The notes below the pieces were generated by a model, which saw nothing but the letters and a program-made list of their open reading frames with translations, searched no databases and had not been told where the DNA came from. A stretch of 16,044 nt of DNA from CAZGTQ01 sp964528575 (GTDB lineage Bacteria; Planctomycetota; UBA1135; GCA-002686595): NCBI GenBank assembly GCA_964528575.1, contig CAZGTQ010000438.1, positions 1 to 16,044 on the forward strand. Reading direction: 5' to 3'. Position 1 is the first letter of the stretch. Every line of letters starts with the position of its first letter. Below, in pieces: positions 6,246 to 14,009 of the stretch. Made by a program: the position numbers and the translations under genes.

Positions 6246-7565
6246 ATGTTCCGGATCCACGCCACCGCTCTCGCTCCGTTCGCGCTCGCCCTCCCCCTCG
6301 CCGCCCAGGACGTGCCCGCCCAAGACGTGCCCGCCCAAGACGTGCCCGCCCAGGACGTGCCCGCCCAGGACGTGCCCGCCCAGGACGTGCCCGCCCAGCG
6401 GCCGCCTGCGCCGCCCACCGACGGACAGACCGAGCGCAGCGTCGCGCCCGCGTTCACGTCGCCGGGCATGTCGCCGTACTTCCAGCTCGGCCAGACGACG
6501 CGCTTCGACCGCGCCTTCAACCCCGCGATCGGCGTCGTGATCGACTCGTTCGCCGATTACCTCGACGTCGACGGAGGCGACGACGGCTACGACGCCGAGC
6601 TGCGCCTCGTCGAGCTGAACGCGTCGGCGTTCATCGATCCGGACGCCTGGGCGTACGTCGCGCTCGTCTCCGAGGACGCCGAGGTCGAGCTCGAGGAAGC
6701 CGCCGTCCAGTACGTCGGTCTCGGCGGCGGCCAGACCGTCCGCGCCGGCCGCTTCTTCGTCGACTTCGGCAAGCAGATGCAGAACCACGTCGAGGAGCTG
6801 CGCACGCTCGAGCGGCCGCTCGTGCTGCGCGAGTACCTGGGCGAGGAGCTCGGCGGCGTCGGCGTGCAGTACGGGAATTGGTTCCCGCTCGGCGACGCGA
6901 CCCCGCTGCGCTTCTCGGTCGGCGTGTTCGACTCGCTCGCGCCGGACGCGCACGGCCACGGCGAGGAAGAAGAGGAGGAGGACGAGGTCGAGACGTCGGT
7001 GCCCGCGCGCAAGGACGTCGACGAGCTCTCGCTGACCGCGCGCCTGAGCGCGATGACCGACGTCGGCGAGCGCGGGCTGTTCCAGCTCGGCGCGTCGGCG
7101 CGCGTGCTTCCGGAGTTCACGTTCGCGTCGGGCGACGTCCAGTCGGACGGCAACGGGAACACCGTGTACGGCATCGACGCGACGTACGGCACGAGCGACC
7201 CGACGGGCGAGAGGCGCTTCACGACGGGGCTCGAGTGGCTCGTGATCGACGGCGATCTGGCGGCCGAGCTCGACGGGACCGCGCTCGCCGTCGTCGACGA
7301 CACGGCGAGCGGCTTCTACGCATTCGCCGACTACGCGTTCGACCGGCGCAACTCGCTCGGCGTGCAGTACAGCATGGCCGAGTTGCTCGAGGCGCCCGAC
7401 GAGGAGGCGAGCGAGCTCGACCTCTACTTCACGCGCCACTTCACCGAGTTCCGCCGCCTGCGCCTGGGCGTCACGTTCGGCGACGACGGTTTCGACGACT
7501 TCGCGCGCGTGTACCTGCAGTTCACGGCGTTCTTCGGCACGCACTCGCACGGCCTCGACTGGTAG
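6246..7565 (+). CDS. probable outer-membrane beta-barrel protein with QDVPA repeats
   Basis: The 439-residue product begins with a signal peptide (MFRIHATALAPFALALPLAA). Six exact QDVPA repeats (residues 21-50) and a Pro-rich linker follow. From about residue 75 to the end the chain alternates short amphipathic strands and acidic turns, for example AELRLVELNASAFI, WAYVALVSED, LFQLGASARVLPEF, GFYAFADYAF and VYLQFTAFFG, and ends in an aromatic residue (W439). This is typical of porin-like barrels of about 16 strands. The segment GRFFVDFGKQMQNHVEEL (168-185) is a recognisable porin-type element. An extracellular-type loop at 235-249 reads DAHGHGEEEEEEDEV, a plausible divalent-metal site. Together with the His/Cys protein upstream this suggests metal-linked transport or sensing, by inference only. 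The ATG at 6246 opens the signal peptide. A hairpin follows the stop. Confidence 0.7.
   Translation: MFRIHATALAPFALALPLAAQDVPAQDVPAQDVPAQDVPAQDVPAQDVPAQRPPAPPTDGQTERSVAPAFTSPGMSPYFQLGQTTRFDRAFNPAIGVVIDSFADYLDVDGGDDGYDAELRLVELNASAFIDPDAWAYVALVSEDAEVELEEAAVQYVGLGGGQTVRAGRFFVDFGKQMQNHVEELRTLERPLVLREYLGEELGGVGVQYGNWFPLGDATPLRFSVGVFDSLAPDAHGHGEEEEEEDEVETSVPARKDVDELSLTARLSAMTDVGERGLFQLGASARVLPEFTFASGDVQSDGNGNTVYGIDATYGTSDPTGERRFTTGLEWLVIDGDLAAELDGTALAVVDDTASGFYAFADYAFDRRNSLGVQYSMAELLEAPDEEASELDLYFTRHFTEFRRLRLGVTFGDDGFDDFARVYLQFTAFFGTHSHGLDW
6306..6395 (+). repeat. six tandem 15-bp repeats coding QDVPA
   Basis: Six head-to-tail copies of CAGGACGTGCCCGCC run without interruption. Copies 2 and 3 have CAA instead of CAG and all other bases are identical. 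The near-identity at synonymous positions points to recent expansion by slippage. As the unit is a multiple of three, copy-number change would alter the length of the linker between signal peptide and barrel without breaking the frame. Confidence 0.95.
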
Positions 7566-7585
7566 CGGGCCGACGCGACGTCCGT

Positions 7586-7612
7586 CGGGCGGAGGCTCGC
7601 CGCCTCCGCCCG
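7586..7612 (+). terminator. hairpin after the barrel gene
   Basis: CGGGCGGAGGC (7586-7596) and GCCTCCGCCCG (7602-7612) form a perfect 11-bp, nearly all-GC stem with the loop TCGCC, 20 bases after the stop. No T-run follows. Position and strength suggest a transcription terminator of the kind common in GC-rich genomes. Confidence 0.6.
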
Positions 7613-7740
7613 CAGGCGTCGTGGTCGAAATGGCGTACCCCGCCGACGACCCCGGGAGCCGCCCTCGTCCCCGGGAACCCGACGAGCCCGCGGCCGGACG
7701 ATTCGTTGCGGTTCGGTTCGGTTCGAGCACGCTGCGCCCG

Positions 7741-7793
7741 TACGATGCCCGAACGCTGCGCGGAAGCTCGCCCGCGCAGCCACGAAAGAGGGG
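7741..7793 (+). promoter_or_regulatory. -10 box and ribosome binding site of the large lipoprotein gene
   Basis: TACGAT at 7741-7746 fits a -10 box. Three GGTTC copies (7710-7724) lie at the place where the -35 would be, but none is a good TTGACA match. Transcription from there would give a leader of about 50 nt carrying GAGGGG (7788-7793) eight bases before the ATG at 7802. This is the clearest Shine-Dalgarno in the right half and fixes the start. It contrasts with the leaderless-type starts of nearby genes. Confidence 0.45.
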
Positions 7794-7801
7794 AATCGAC
7801 G

Positions 7802-10800
7802 ATGGACCTCGACGCGCGCGCGGTGGCGCTGCGGCTGCTCGCTCTGTCGGCCGCCGGCCTGTGCTCGACCGGTTGCGGTCTGGGGACGGCGGCGGTCGGC
7901 GCGGCCGCGTCCGGCGGCGGCGGCAGCGGCGACGTCAACGCGGCACCCGTGCTCTCGGGGCTCGCGGTGTACGGCGCCAAGACGTCGCCCGCGGTGGTCG
8001 AGCTCGTCGTCGCCGATCCGGAGTCCGACTCCGTCGGCGTCGCTCTGCGATTCCGCCCGCCGGGTGCCTCGAGCGCCTCGCCGATGACACTCGTCGCGGG
8101 CCAGCTCACCGACCTCGACGGCAACACGCGCTCGGCGACGACGTCGTTCGGCGACGTGTCGACGAGCCCCGCGGGGACGCGCTACTTCGCGCTCTGGGAC
8201 TTCGCGCAGGACGGGCTCGGCCCCGGGCTCGTCGACGGCGTGACGGCGATCGCGCGCATCACGTCGGACGGCGGGAGCCCGAACGACCCGTTCGAGCCCG
8301 ACCCGCTCCTCGTCGACGTCGGCAACGACGCTCCCGTCATCGATCCGCTCGTGGTCGGGATCGAACCCGGAGCCGACCTCGCGCCGGAGGTGAGCGGCAT
8401 CGTCCGCGTGCCCCTGCGCATCTTCGACACGGCCGCGGACGAGGTCCTCGTCCGGATCGAGTATCGAATCGTCGGTGTGCCCGGCTGCGGAAGCGTGCTC
8501 GCGCGTGACGCCGAGATCGGCGACCCGCTCACGCCCACGCCCGACCCGCAGGTCGACACGACCGCGACGCTCATCGGTGCGCAGCCCGACGAGGACGAGG
8601 CGTTCTTCTGGGACACGGCGTTCGAGATGCCGGTTCCGGCCGCGTGCAGCCTCGCGGGCCTCGATCGAGAGATCGAGCTCGTGATCACCGCGTTCGAGGA
8701 GCTCCCGCATCCCGACGACGTCCCGCTCGTCTCGACGCCCCTCCTGGTCAGCGGTCTACGCATCGACAACAACGAAGCACCGGTCGCGACGCTCGCGGGC
8801 GACGTCGTCGCGCTGGGCGAGGACGAACGCCTCGGCCTCGCGGTGCCGGTTGCGGTCGTCGACGCGGAAGCGGACGAGGTCACGCTCGTTCTGCAGTGGG
8901 CGCTCGAGGGGGAGCCGTTCCCGCCGCTCACGGACCTGAGCCCCGACGACCTGCGCCTGGCGCTCGACGACCCCGTCGCGCGGGCCGCGCTCCAGCTCGC
9001 GAGCGAGACGCCGAGCGCGTTCGGCGGTCGCACGGTCGGAGTCGGAGCGGCCGACCGGCTGCGGCTGCCCGAGCTCGCGACCGGAGCGGGTCAGCTCTTC
9101 GCTTCCCAGGGCATCGTGGGCCGGCGGCTCCAGATCCTTCGGCCGGCGCTCGTTCTCTCCACGCCGAGCGCGCAATGGAACGCGAGCCCGCTGGTCGCGC
9201 CGGTTGCCGCGCTGCCACTGCCCGACGGGCTGCGGGCGTGGATCCTCGACGAGTCGAGCCTTGGGCAGTGGAGCCTGTTCCAGATCGACCTGACGGACGG
9301 GACGACGCCCTCGGACGCGCCCCCGTCGATCTCGGGAGTCGGAACGCCGACTGCCGGGGCCTTGTCGCAGGACGGGCGCACCGCGCTGGTCGCGACCGGG
9401 GGGCCGACGAGTTGGAGCGTCGCGCGCGTCGACCTCGTCGCGGGGGCCGTCGACGGCATCGTCTCCGGGGCGAGCGTCGCAGACGGCGTCCGCGGCACGG
9501 CGGTCGTCGCCGGACGGCGGGGCGTCGCGAGCGTGGACGACGCGCTCCTGCTGCTCGACTTCGACGCGCCGGCGCAGCGCGTGCTCGCGCGGCTCGGCGT
9601 GCCGTGGGGTGTCGTGAGCGACCCGCTGTCCGCCGAGCACGTCTACGCCGTCGACCGCTCCGCGCAGCGGATCGTGCGGGTCGACGTGCGCGACGGACGG
9701 CTGCGAGTCGTGCCGACGGCGGCGGGCTCGCTGCCGGATCCCGACGCGCTGGCGATCGATCCGCACGGACGGCGACTGTCGGTCACGACCGCCGGCGCCG
9801 GCGGGCGCGACCTCGTCGAGGTCCCGCTCGGCGAGCCCGCGGCTCTGTCCGTGCGCACGCTCGTCGCCGGGATCGCGCCGCCGCCCGCGAGCGTCGCCGC
9901 CGGTCCCGACCGCCTCGTCCTCCTTCCGCAGCGTGCGGCCGGCGCGCTCGCGGCCGTGGGCGGGATCGCGGAGCAGAGGCGGATCGCCGCGTTCGATCCC
10001 GCGAGCCTCGAGGTGACGCTCGACGCGCCGTTCGACGCGCCGCCGGGCGGGCGCGCGTGGCGCGTGCGCGACGAGGCGCGCCGACTCGTCGGGGGCCCGT
10101 TCGCAGTCCAGGACGTCTTCGTGTGGGACTCGACGGACGTCGCGGCGGGCGGAGTCGTGCGGCTGCGCATCCTCCCGTTCGACGACGAGGTCGGCATCGG
10201 CTTCGCGATGAGCCTCGGCCGCACGTTGCCTGCCGAGATTGCCACGCCGCCGGCCTCGTGGGACGGCGGAGGGAGCGCCGCCGTGGCCGACGTGAACGGC
10301 GACGGCCTGGTGGACCTCGTCGGCGCCGGGCTCGCGGTCTCGCTCCAGCGGCTCGACCACACGTTTCCGGCGGTCGCGGACTTCGCACTCGGAGGCGACG
10401 CGCTCGCGGCCGCCGCCGACGTCGACGGGGACGGAGACGTCGACCTCTTCTCGCACGTCGGCGGAACGCTGACGCTCTTCGAGCAGAACGGTGGCGCGTT
10501 CGATCCGGTGTCCTTCGTGACGCTTCCGGGCGCGAGCGAGCTGCTCGTCGTCGACGTCGACCTCGACGGCGATCTCGATCTCGTCAGCACGTCGCCGAGC
10601 CAGCTCGCGGTCTACGCGGGCAGCCCCGCGGGCTTCGACGAGTCGGGCGGAGCGATCGCCCCCACGCACCAGCGCACGTTCCCCGATACGAACGGCAGCG
10701 GCGCGACGCCGCGCGCCCTCGAGCTCGACGGCGTGTCCGGCCTCGAGATCGTCGTCGGCGTCGGCGATCCGTTCTCGTTCTTCCTCGGGTTCCCCGACTC

Positions 10801-12508
10801 GCTGCTCGTCTTCTCGACGACCGGCGGGGGCGACCCGCTCGACCTGCAGCTCACGAGCCAGATCCCGCTCGCGCTCGGCGACGGTCTCGGCCTCGCCTCG
10901 ATCGACGCGGCCGACCGCGACGGCGACGGGGACGAGGACCTGTTCGTCGCGTACACGGGGCTCGACTCGAAGTTCAACCCGGGCCAGCTCGATCTCGTGC
11001 GCATCCTCCCGCAGGAGGCGGGCACCTTCTCCACGGCGAACGACGAGCGCATCGACCTGCCCTCGTTCACCCAGATCACGTCGGCGGGGCTGAAGGTGCT
11101 CGCGACCGACGTGACCGGCGACGGGAAGGTCGACGTCGTCGCCGGTGGGAGCGTCGGCGTCTTCGGCTCCGCCGCGCTCACGCTCGTCGCGCAGCGCGCG
11201 GACGGCACGTTCGGCGCTGCCGTTCCCCTCTCCGGGGTCGAGGCCAGCGCGCTCGCGGCAGCCGATCTCGACGCGGACGGCCGCACCGACGTCCTGACCG
11301 GCGACGAGATCCGCTGGGCCGCGCGTCCTGCCACGTTCGCCGCGCCCGAGACGCTCCTCGACGACTTCCCGCCGGACGACTTCGCGATCGGCGCCGACCG
11401 ACTGCGCATCCACGCCGGCGACGTCACGGGCGACGGCCTGCTCGACCTGCTCGTCAGCGATCGCCGCGGAACGGATCGCAGCGAGCAGCCGGTCTCGACC
11501 ACGCGCCTGCTCACGCAGTCCGTCCCCGGCACGTTCGCGGCTGCGGCGACCGCGATCGACACCGCGGCGCCGGGGTGCGTCGTCGCGCGCGTCGACGGGG
11601 ACGAGCGAGCGGATCTCGTCCTCGTCGGCGCCGAGGGCGGACTGCGCCTGCGGCGGGGCCTGGCCGGCGGCGGCCTCGGCCCTCCGCTCGTGCTCGACGC
11701 GACGATCGGCTGCGACTTCGTCGAGGAGGGGCCGCAGGGGTGCGACCTCGCCGTCGCGGACGTCGACGCGGACGGCCGGCCCGACGTGCTCGTCGCCACG
11801 ACGGACGCGGTGCTGCTGTACGTCCAGCCGACCGGCGGGTTCGCGGCGGGCGCGACGCCGGACGCGCGCATCGGCGACGGCTCGCTCAGCGGAACGCTGA
11901 CGTTCGCGGTCGCCGACCTGGACCAGGACGGCCGGCTCGACGTGGTCAGCGGGACCTCGCGCCTGTTCTTCCAACCACCGACGGACGACGTTCTCGTCTT
12001 CCTCCAGCCGCCGGGCGGTTTCGTCACGGGTGCGCCGCCGGACGTGCGCCTGCCGGGCGGCCCGTTCTTGCGCGCGATCCAGACCGGCGACGTCGACGGG
12101 GACGGGCGCGTCGACCTCGTGACGGCGATCTCGGTCTTCTCCGGCACGCCGCGCGTCGATGTCTTCCTGCAGCCTCCGAGCGGCTTCACCGACGGACAGG
12201 CGCCCGACGACGTGCTCGTGACGGGGAGCGCGTTCAACCAGGGGAAGGGCCTCGTCCTCGTCGATTTCGACGAGGACGGACGCCTCGACGTCGCGACGCC
12301 GGGCGGCAGCGGTGCCAGCGCCGTGCACGTGTTCCTGCAGGAGAGCCCGGGGCGCTTTCCCGCGCTCCCGACGCACGTGCTCGCGACGCCGTTCGAGCCC
12401 GACTCGCTGCTGGGCGTCGACCTCGACGCCGACGGCACGCTCGACCTCGTCGCCGGCTGCGCCATCCTGAGCGACGCCGCGGTCGTCGTGTTCTGGGGCA
12501 GCCATTAG
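7802..12508 (+). CDS. large FG-GAP/VCBS-repeat lipoprotein (1568 aa)
   Basis: The product begins with a lipoprotein-type signal (LALSAAGLCSTGC, likely acylated at C25) and a Gly-rich linker, so it should be anchored at the cell surface or periplasmic membrane face. Three Ig-like modules start NAAPV (46), NDAPV (175) and NNEAPV (323). The first two end with a WD signature at W132 and W270. The third reaches its WDST only at W775 because a region of about 350 residues resembling a YncE/NHL-type beta-propeller is inserted (for example LSQDGRTALVAT and VYAVDRSAQRIVRVDVRDG). From about 825 to 1560 there are 13 FG-GAP/VCBS units with Ca2+-binding DxDxDGxxD cores, such as DVNGDGLVD, DVDGDGDVD and DLDADGTLD. 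FG-GAP repeats fold into integrin-alpha-like propellers used for adhesion and matrix binding. The partner is unknown; no enzyme motif is visible. A hairpin follows the stop at once. Confidence 0.9.
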   Translation: MDLDARAVALRLLALSAAGLCSTGCGLGTAAVGAAASGGGGSGDVNAAPVLSGLAVYGAKTSPAVVELVVADPESDSVGVALRFRPPGASSASPMTLVAGQLTDLDGNTRSATTSFGDVSTSPAGTRYFALWDFAQDGLGPGLVDGVTAIARITSDGGSPNDPFEPDPLLVDVGNDAPVIDPLVVGIEPGADLAPEVSGIVRVPLRIFDTAADEVLVRIEYRIVGVPGCGSVLARDAEIGDPLTPTPDPQVDTTATLIGAQPDEDEAFFWDTAFEMPVPAACSLAGLDREIELVITAFEELPHPDDVPLVSTPLLVSGLRIDNNEAPVATLAGDVVALGEDERLGLAVPVAVVDAEADEVTLVLQWALEGEPFPPLTDLSPDDLRLALDDPVARAALQLASETPSAFGGRTVGVGAADRLRLPELATGAGQLFASQGIVGRRLQILRPALVLSTPSAQWNASPLVAPVAALPLPDGLRAWILDESSLGQWSLFQIDLTDGTTPSDAPPSISGVGTPTAGALSQDGRTALVATGGPTSWSVARVDLVAGAVDGIVSGASVADGVRGTAVVAGRRGVASVDDALLLLDFDAPAQRVLARLGVPWGVVSDPLSAEHVYAVDRSAQRIVRVDVRDGRLRVVPTAAGSLPDPDALAIDPHGRRLSVTTAGAGGRDLVEVPLGEPAALSVRTLVAGIAPPPASVAAGPDRLVLLPQRAAGALAAVGGIAEQRRIAAFDPASLEVTLDAPFDAPPGGRAWRVRDEARRLVGGPFAVQDVFVWDSTDVAAGGVVRLRILPFDDEVGIGFAMSLGRTLPAEIATPPASWDGGGSAAVADVNGDGLVDLVGAGLAVSLQRLDHTFPAVADFALGGDALAAAADVDGDGDVDLFSHVGGTLTLFEQNGGAFDPVSFVTLPGASELLVVDVDLDGDLDLVSTSPSQLAVYAGSPAGFDESGGAIAPTHQRTFPDTNGSGATPRALELDGVSGLEIVVGVGDPFSFFLGFPDSLLVFSTTGGGDPLDLQLTSQIPLALGDGLGLASIDAADRDGDGDEDLFVAYTGLDSKFNPGQLDLVRILPQEAGTFSTANDERIDLPSFTQITSAGLKVLATDVTGDGKVDVVAGGSVGVFGSAALTLVAQRADGTFGAAVPLSGVEASALAAADLDADGRTDVLTGDEIRWAARPATFAAPETLLDDFPPDDFAIGADRLRIHAGDVTGDGLLDLLVSDRRGTDRSEQPVSTTRLLTQSVPGTFAAAATAIDTAAPGCVVARVDGDERADLVLVGAEGGLRLRRGLAGGGLGPPLVLDATIGCDFVEEGPQGCDLAVADVDADGRPDVLVATTDAVLLYVQPTGGFAAGATPDARIGDGSLSGTLTFAVADLDQDGRLDVVSGTSRLFFQPPTDDVLVFLQPPGGFVTGAPPDVRLPGGPFLRAIQTGDVDGDGRVDLVTAISVFSGTPRVDVFLQPPSGFTDGQAPDDVLVTGSAFNQGKGLVLVDFDEDGRLDVATPGGSGASAVHVFLQESPGRFPALPTHVLATPFEPDSLLGVDLDADGTLDLVAGCAILSDAAVVVFWGSH

Positions 12509-12510
12509 GA

Positions 12511-12561
12511 CCTGGGAGCCCGACGCGCCGCCGGGCCCATATCCCTGGTCGGGCTCCCGGG
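12511..12561 (+). terminator. long hairpin directly after the FG-GAP gene
   Basis: CCTGGGAGCCCGAC (12511-12524) pairs with GTCGGGCTCCCGGG (12548-12561), 14 bp with one G-U pair, around a 23-nt loop. It starts three bases after the stop codon. There is no T-tract. The core GAGCCCGAC is nearly the same as in the hairpin at 14787-14841. Confidence 0.55.
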
Positions 12562-12653
12562 CCTGTGCGAGACCGCGGCGCGGCTCGGCGCGCGCGCTGC
12601 TGGGGCGCCTCGAGGCGGGCTGACCCGTGCTATCGCGGATCCGGGTTGCGCGC

Positions 12654-12659
12654 TACGGT
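12654..12659 (+). promoter_or_regulatory. -10 box of the four-helix membrane protein gene, leaderless spacing
   Basis: TACGGT, preceded by GC, lies six bases before the ATG at 12666 (TACGGT-CGAGGC-ATG). Transcription would start at the start codon. No convincing -35 is seen 16-18 bp upstream. Confidence 0.45.
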
Positions 12660-12665
12660 CGAGGC

Positions 12666-13094
12666 ATGCCCCGCCTCCCGCTGCAAGGCGAGCCGACGAC
12701 GTGGTCGCGTGCCATGGCGGTCGTCGTCGCGCTCTCGGCGACCGGCCTGCTCGTACGCATCGCCTGGGCGCGCCTCCGCTGGGGCTACACGCTGTTCGAG
12801 GTCCCCTTCGATGCCGCGTTGGTCGTCGCCGCCGCGCTCTCCTGGTGGTACCTGCTGCGCGCGGACCGGGCCGAGAGCCGGCGGAGCATGGGTGTGACGC
12901 TCCGCGCGGCGGCGTGGGTCGGCGGCCTCGGGTTCGCCGCGGGCTTCTTCGGGCCGATCCTCCTGACGCCCGAGTCGAACCAGGGTCCGCTGCTCGGTAT
13001 CTTCTTCACCGGCCCGGCTGGCTTCGTCCTCGGCGCGCTGGGCGGGATCGTCGTCGCGCTCGTCCGCGAGCGCCAGCGAAGGAGCGAAGCATGA
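12666..13094 (+). CDS. four-helix inner-membrane protein, unknown function
   Basis: The 142-residue product has four hydrophobic segments at about 14-34, 44-62, 78-100 and 107-132, with basic residues at the loops (RIAWARLRWG, RADRAESRRS) and a basic C-terminus (RERQRRSEA). I recognise no family or catalytic motif. An in-frame GTG at 12627 would add 13 Arg-rich residues, but the ATG at 12666 is better placed after the -10 box and before the natural start of the first helix. The last codons overlap the next start (ATGA at 13091-13094), so it is translated with the DUF2071-like gene, and the two may act together at the membrane. Confidence 0.75.
   Translation: MPRLPLQGEPTTWSRAMAVVVALSATGLLVRIAWARLRWGYTLFEVPFDAALVVAAALSWWYLLRADRAESRRSMGVTLRAAAWVGGLGFAAGFFGPILLTPESNQGPLLGIFFTGPAGFVLGALGGIVVALVRERQRRSEA
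13079..13084 (+). promoter_or_regulatory. Shine-Dalgarno for the DUF2071-like gene
   Basis: AAGGAG, six bases before the ATG at 13091, lies inside the end of the membrane protein gene. It fixes the start of the downstream gene and shows that the 3' gene of a coupled pair uses a standard ribosome site. Confidence 0.7.
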
Positions 13095-13945
13095 ACGCCT
13101 CGTCCGAGAGCGCGCCCGACGCGCGCGCGCTGCACGAGCGGCTCGGCCGCGTCGGCAGCCAGCCCGTCGACGTGCACTCGTTCACCAACAAACGGCTCAC
13201 CGTCAACTACCGCAGCCCGATCGACCGGTTGCGGCGCATCGTGCCCGAGCCGCTCGAGCTCGAGGAGCTCGGCTCGACGGGCCGGGGCGTGATCAGCATG
13301 TGCGTCTGCGACTTCCGCGTCACGCGCATCGGCCTCGTTCCCGTGCCGCCGTTGCACACGAACGAGATGCTGTGCCGCGTCAGCGTGCGGGTCCCGAAGG
13401 ACGGCGCGACGAAACGCGCTTACTACACGCTGCGCTCCGACACGTCGTCGGTCTTGCTGGGCCTGCTCGGCGGCCGGTTCTCGCACTTCCGCAAGGCGAC
13501 GTCCGCGTTCACGCGACGCGACGACGGCTCGGTCTACGCGCTGAAGTGCCGCGCCGACGACGAGCTGTGCGGCGGGGAGTTCAGCGCCGCCCTCGGAACG
13601 CTGTCGAAGAAGCCGCCGGCGACGAGCTGCTTCGCGAACGTCGCCGCGGCGACCGACTTCCTGTTCGAGCTCGACGGGAGCTGCGGCTACGACTACGCGA
13701 CCGACCGGCTCTCGTTCCAGGAGATCGAATACCCGGAGTGGGACCTGTCGTTCTGCCACGTCTTCCGCGCGCGTTTCCCGTTGATCGAGCACCTCGAGCG
13801 CTGGTACGACCTCGACCTCGAATTCGACTGCGCGCTCTTCATGCAGAACGTGCGGCAGGTCTGGCGGAGCGCGTGGCTCTACCCGGCCCCCGCGGCGGCC
13901 CGGCGCCAGCCCGAGCCCGAGCCGCAGCCGGCGGCACTGGCCTGA
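13091..13945 (+). CDS. DUF2071/YqjF-like protein (acetoacetate decarboxylase-like fold)
   Basis: The 284-residue product has no signal peptide. Residues 36-59 (LTVNYRSPIDRLRRIVPEPLELEE) match the family opening, in which a substrate-like 'polypeptide enters barrel' segment is followed by a (V/L)P..LEL motif. The next parts also fit: GVISMCVCDFRVTRIGLVPVPPLHTNEMLCRVSVRV (66-101), RAYYTLRSDTSS (109-120) and FRKATSAF (133-140). These are seen in DUF2071 proteins, which share the acetoacetate decarboxylase-like fold. Family function is not established, and no decarboxylase lysine can be assigned with certainty. The C-terminal 25 residues are Pro/Ala/Glu-rich and probably disordered. The start is set by AAGGAG and by the ATGA overlap with the membrane protein gene. 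No terminator is evident before the next gene. Confidence 0.7.
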   Translation: MNASSESAPDARALHERLGRVGSQPVDVHSFTNKRLTVNYRSPIDRLRRIVPEPLELEELGSTGRGVISMCVCDFRVTRIGLVPVPPLHTNEMLCRVSVRVPKDGATKRAYYTLRSDTSSVLLGLLGGRFSHFRKATSAFTRRDDGSVYALKCRADDELCGGEFSAALGTLSKKPPATSCFANVAAATDFLFELDGSCGYDYATDRLSFQEIEYPEWDLSFCHVFRARFPLIEHLERWYDLDLEFDCALFMQNVRQVWRSAWLYPAPAAARRQPEPEPQPAALA

Positions 13946-13997
13946 ATTCGGCCCACAAAGCCATCGACGCGGGGCTCGCGCCGCCGCCGCGATCGGC

Positions 13998-14003
13998 TAC
14001 GTT
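13998..14003 (+). promoter_or_regulatory. -10 box of the prolyl isomerase gene, leaderless spacing
   Basis: TACGTT, preceded by GC, stands six bases before the ATG at 14010 (TACGTT-CGCGGG-ATG). Transcription would begin on the start codon. No clear -35 is present. Confidence 0.45.
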
Positions 14004-14009
14004 CGCGGG

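Noticed and set aside
6306..6395. CRISPR-like direct repeats
   Set aside because: The 15-bp units are contiguous with no spacers and are in frame within a signal-peptide-bearing gene.
8756..12505. A 1249-codon open frame on the minus strand opposite the FG-GAP gene, and a 1417-codon plus-strand frame shifted within the same region
   Set aside because: They translate to Arg-rich, low-complexity sequence with no domains. Long empty frames opposite GAC/GTC-rich coding DNA are expected at this GC. The lipoprotein frame has clear motifs, a signal peptide and a ribosome site.
12531..12623. Possible remnant of a protein C-terminus ending LLGRLEAG-stop
   Set aside because: About 30 codons are open, but there is no start, no recognisable family, and it overlaps the hairpin arm; chance is likely at this GC.
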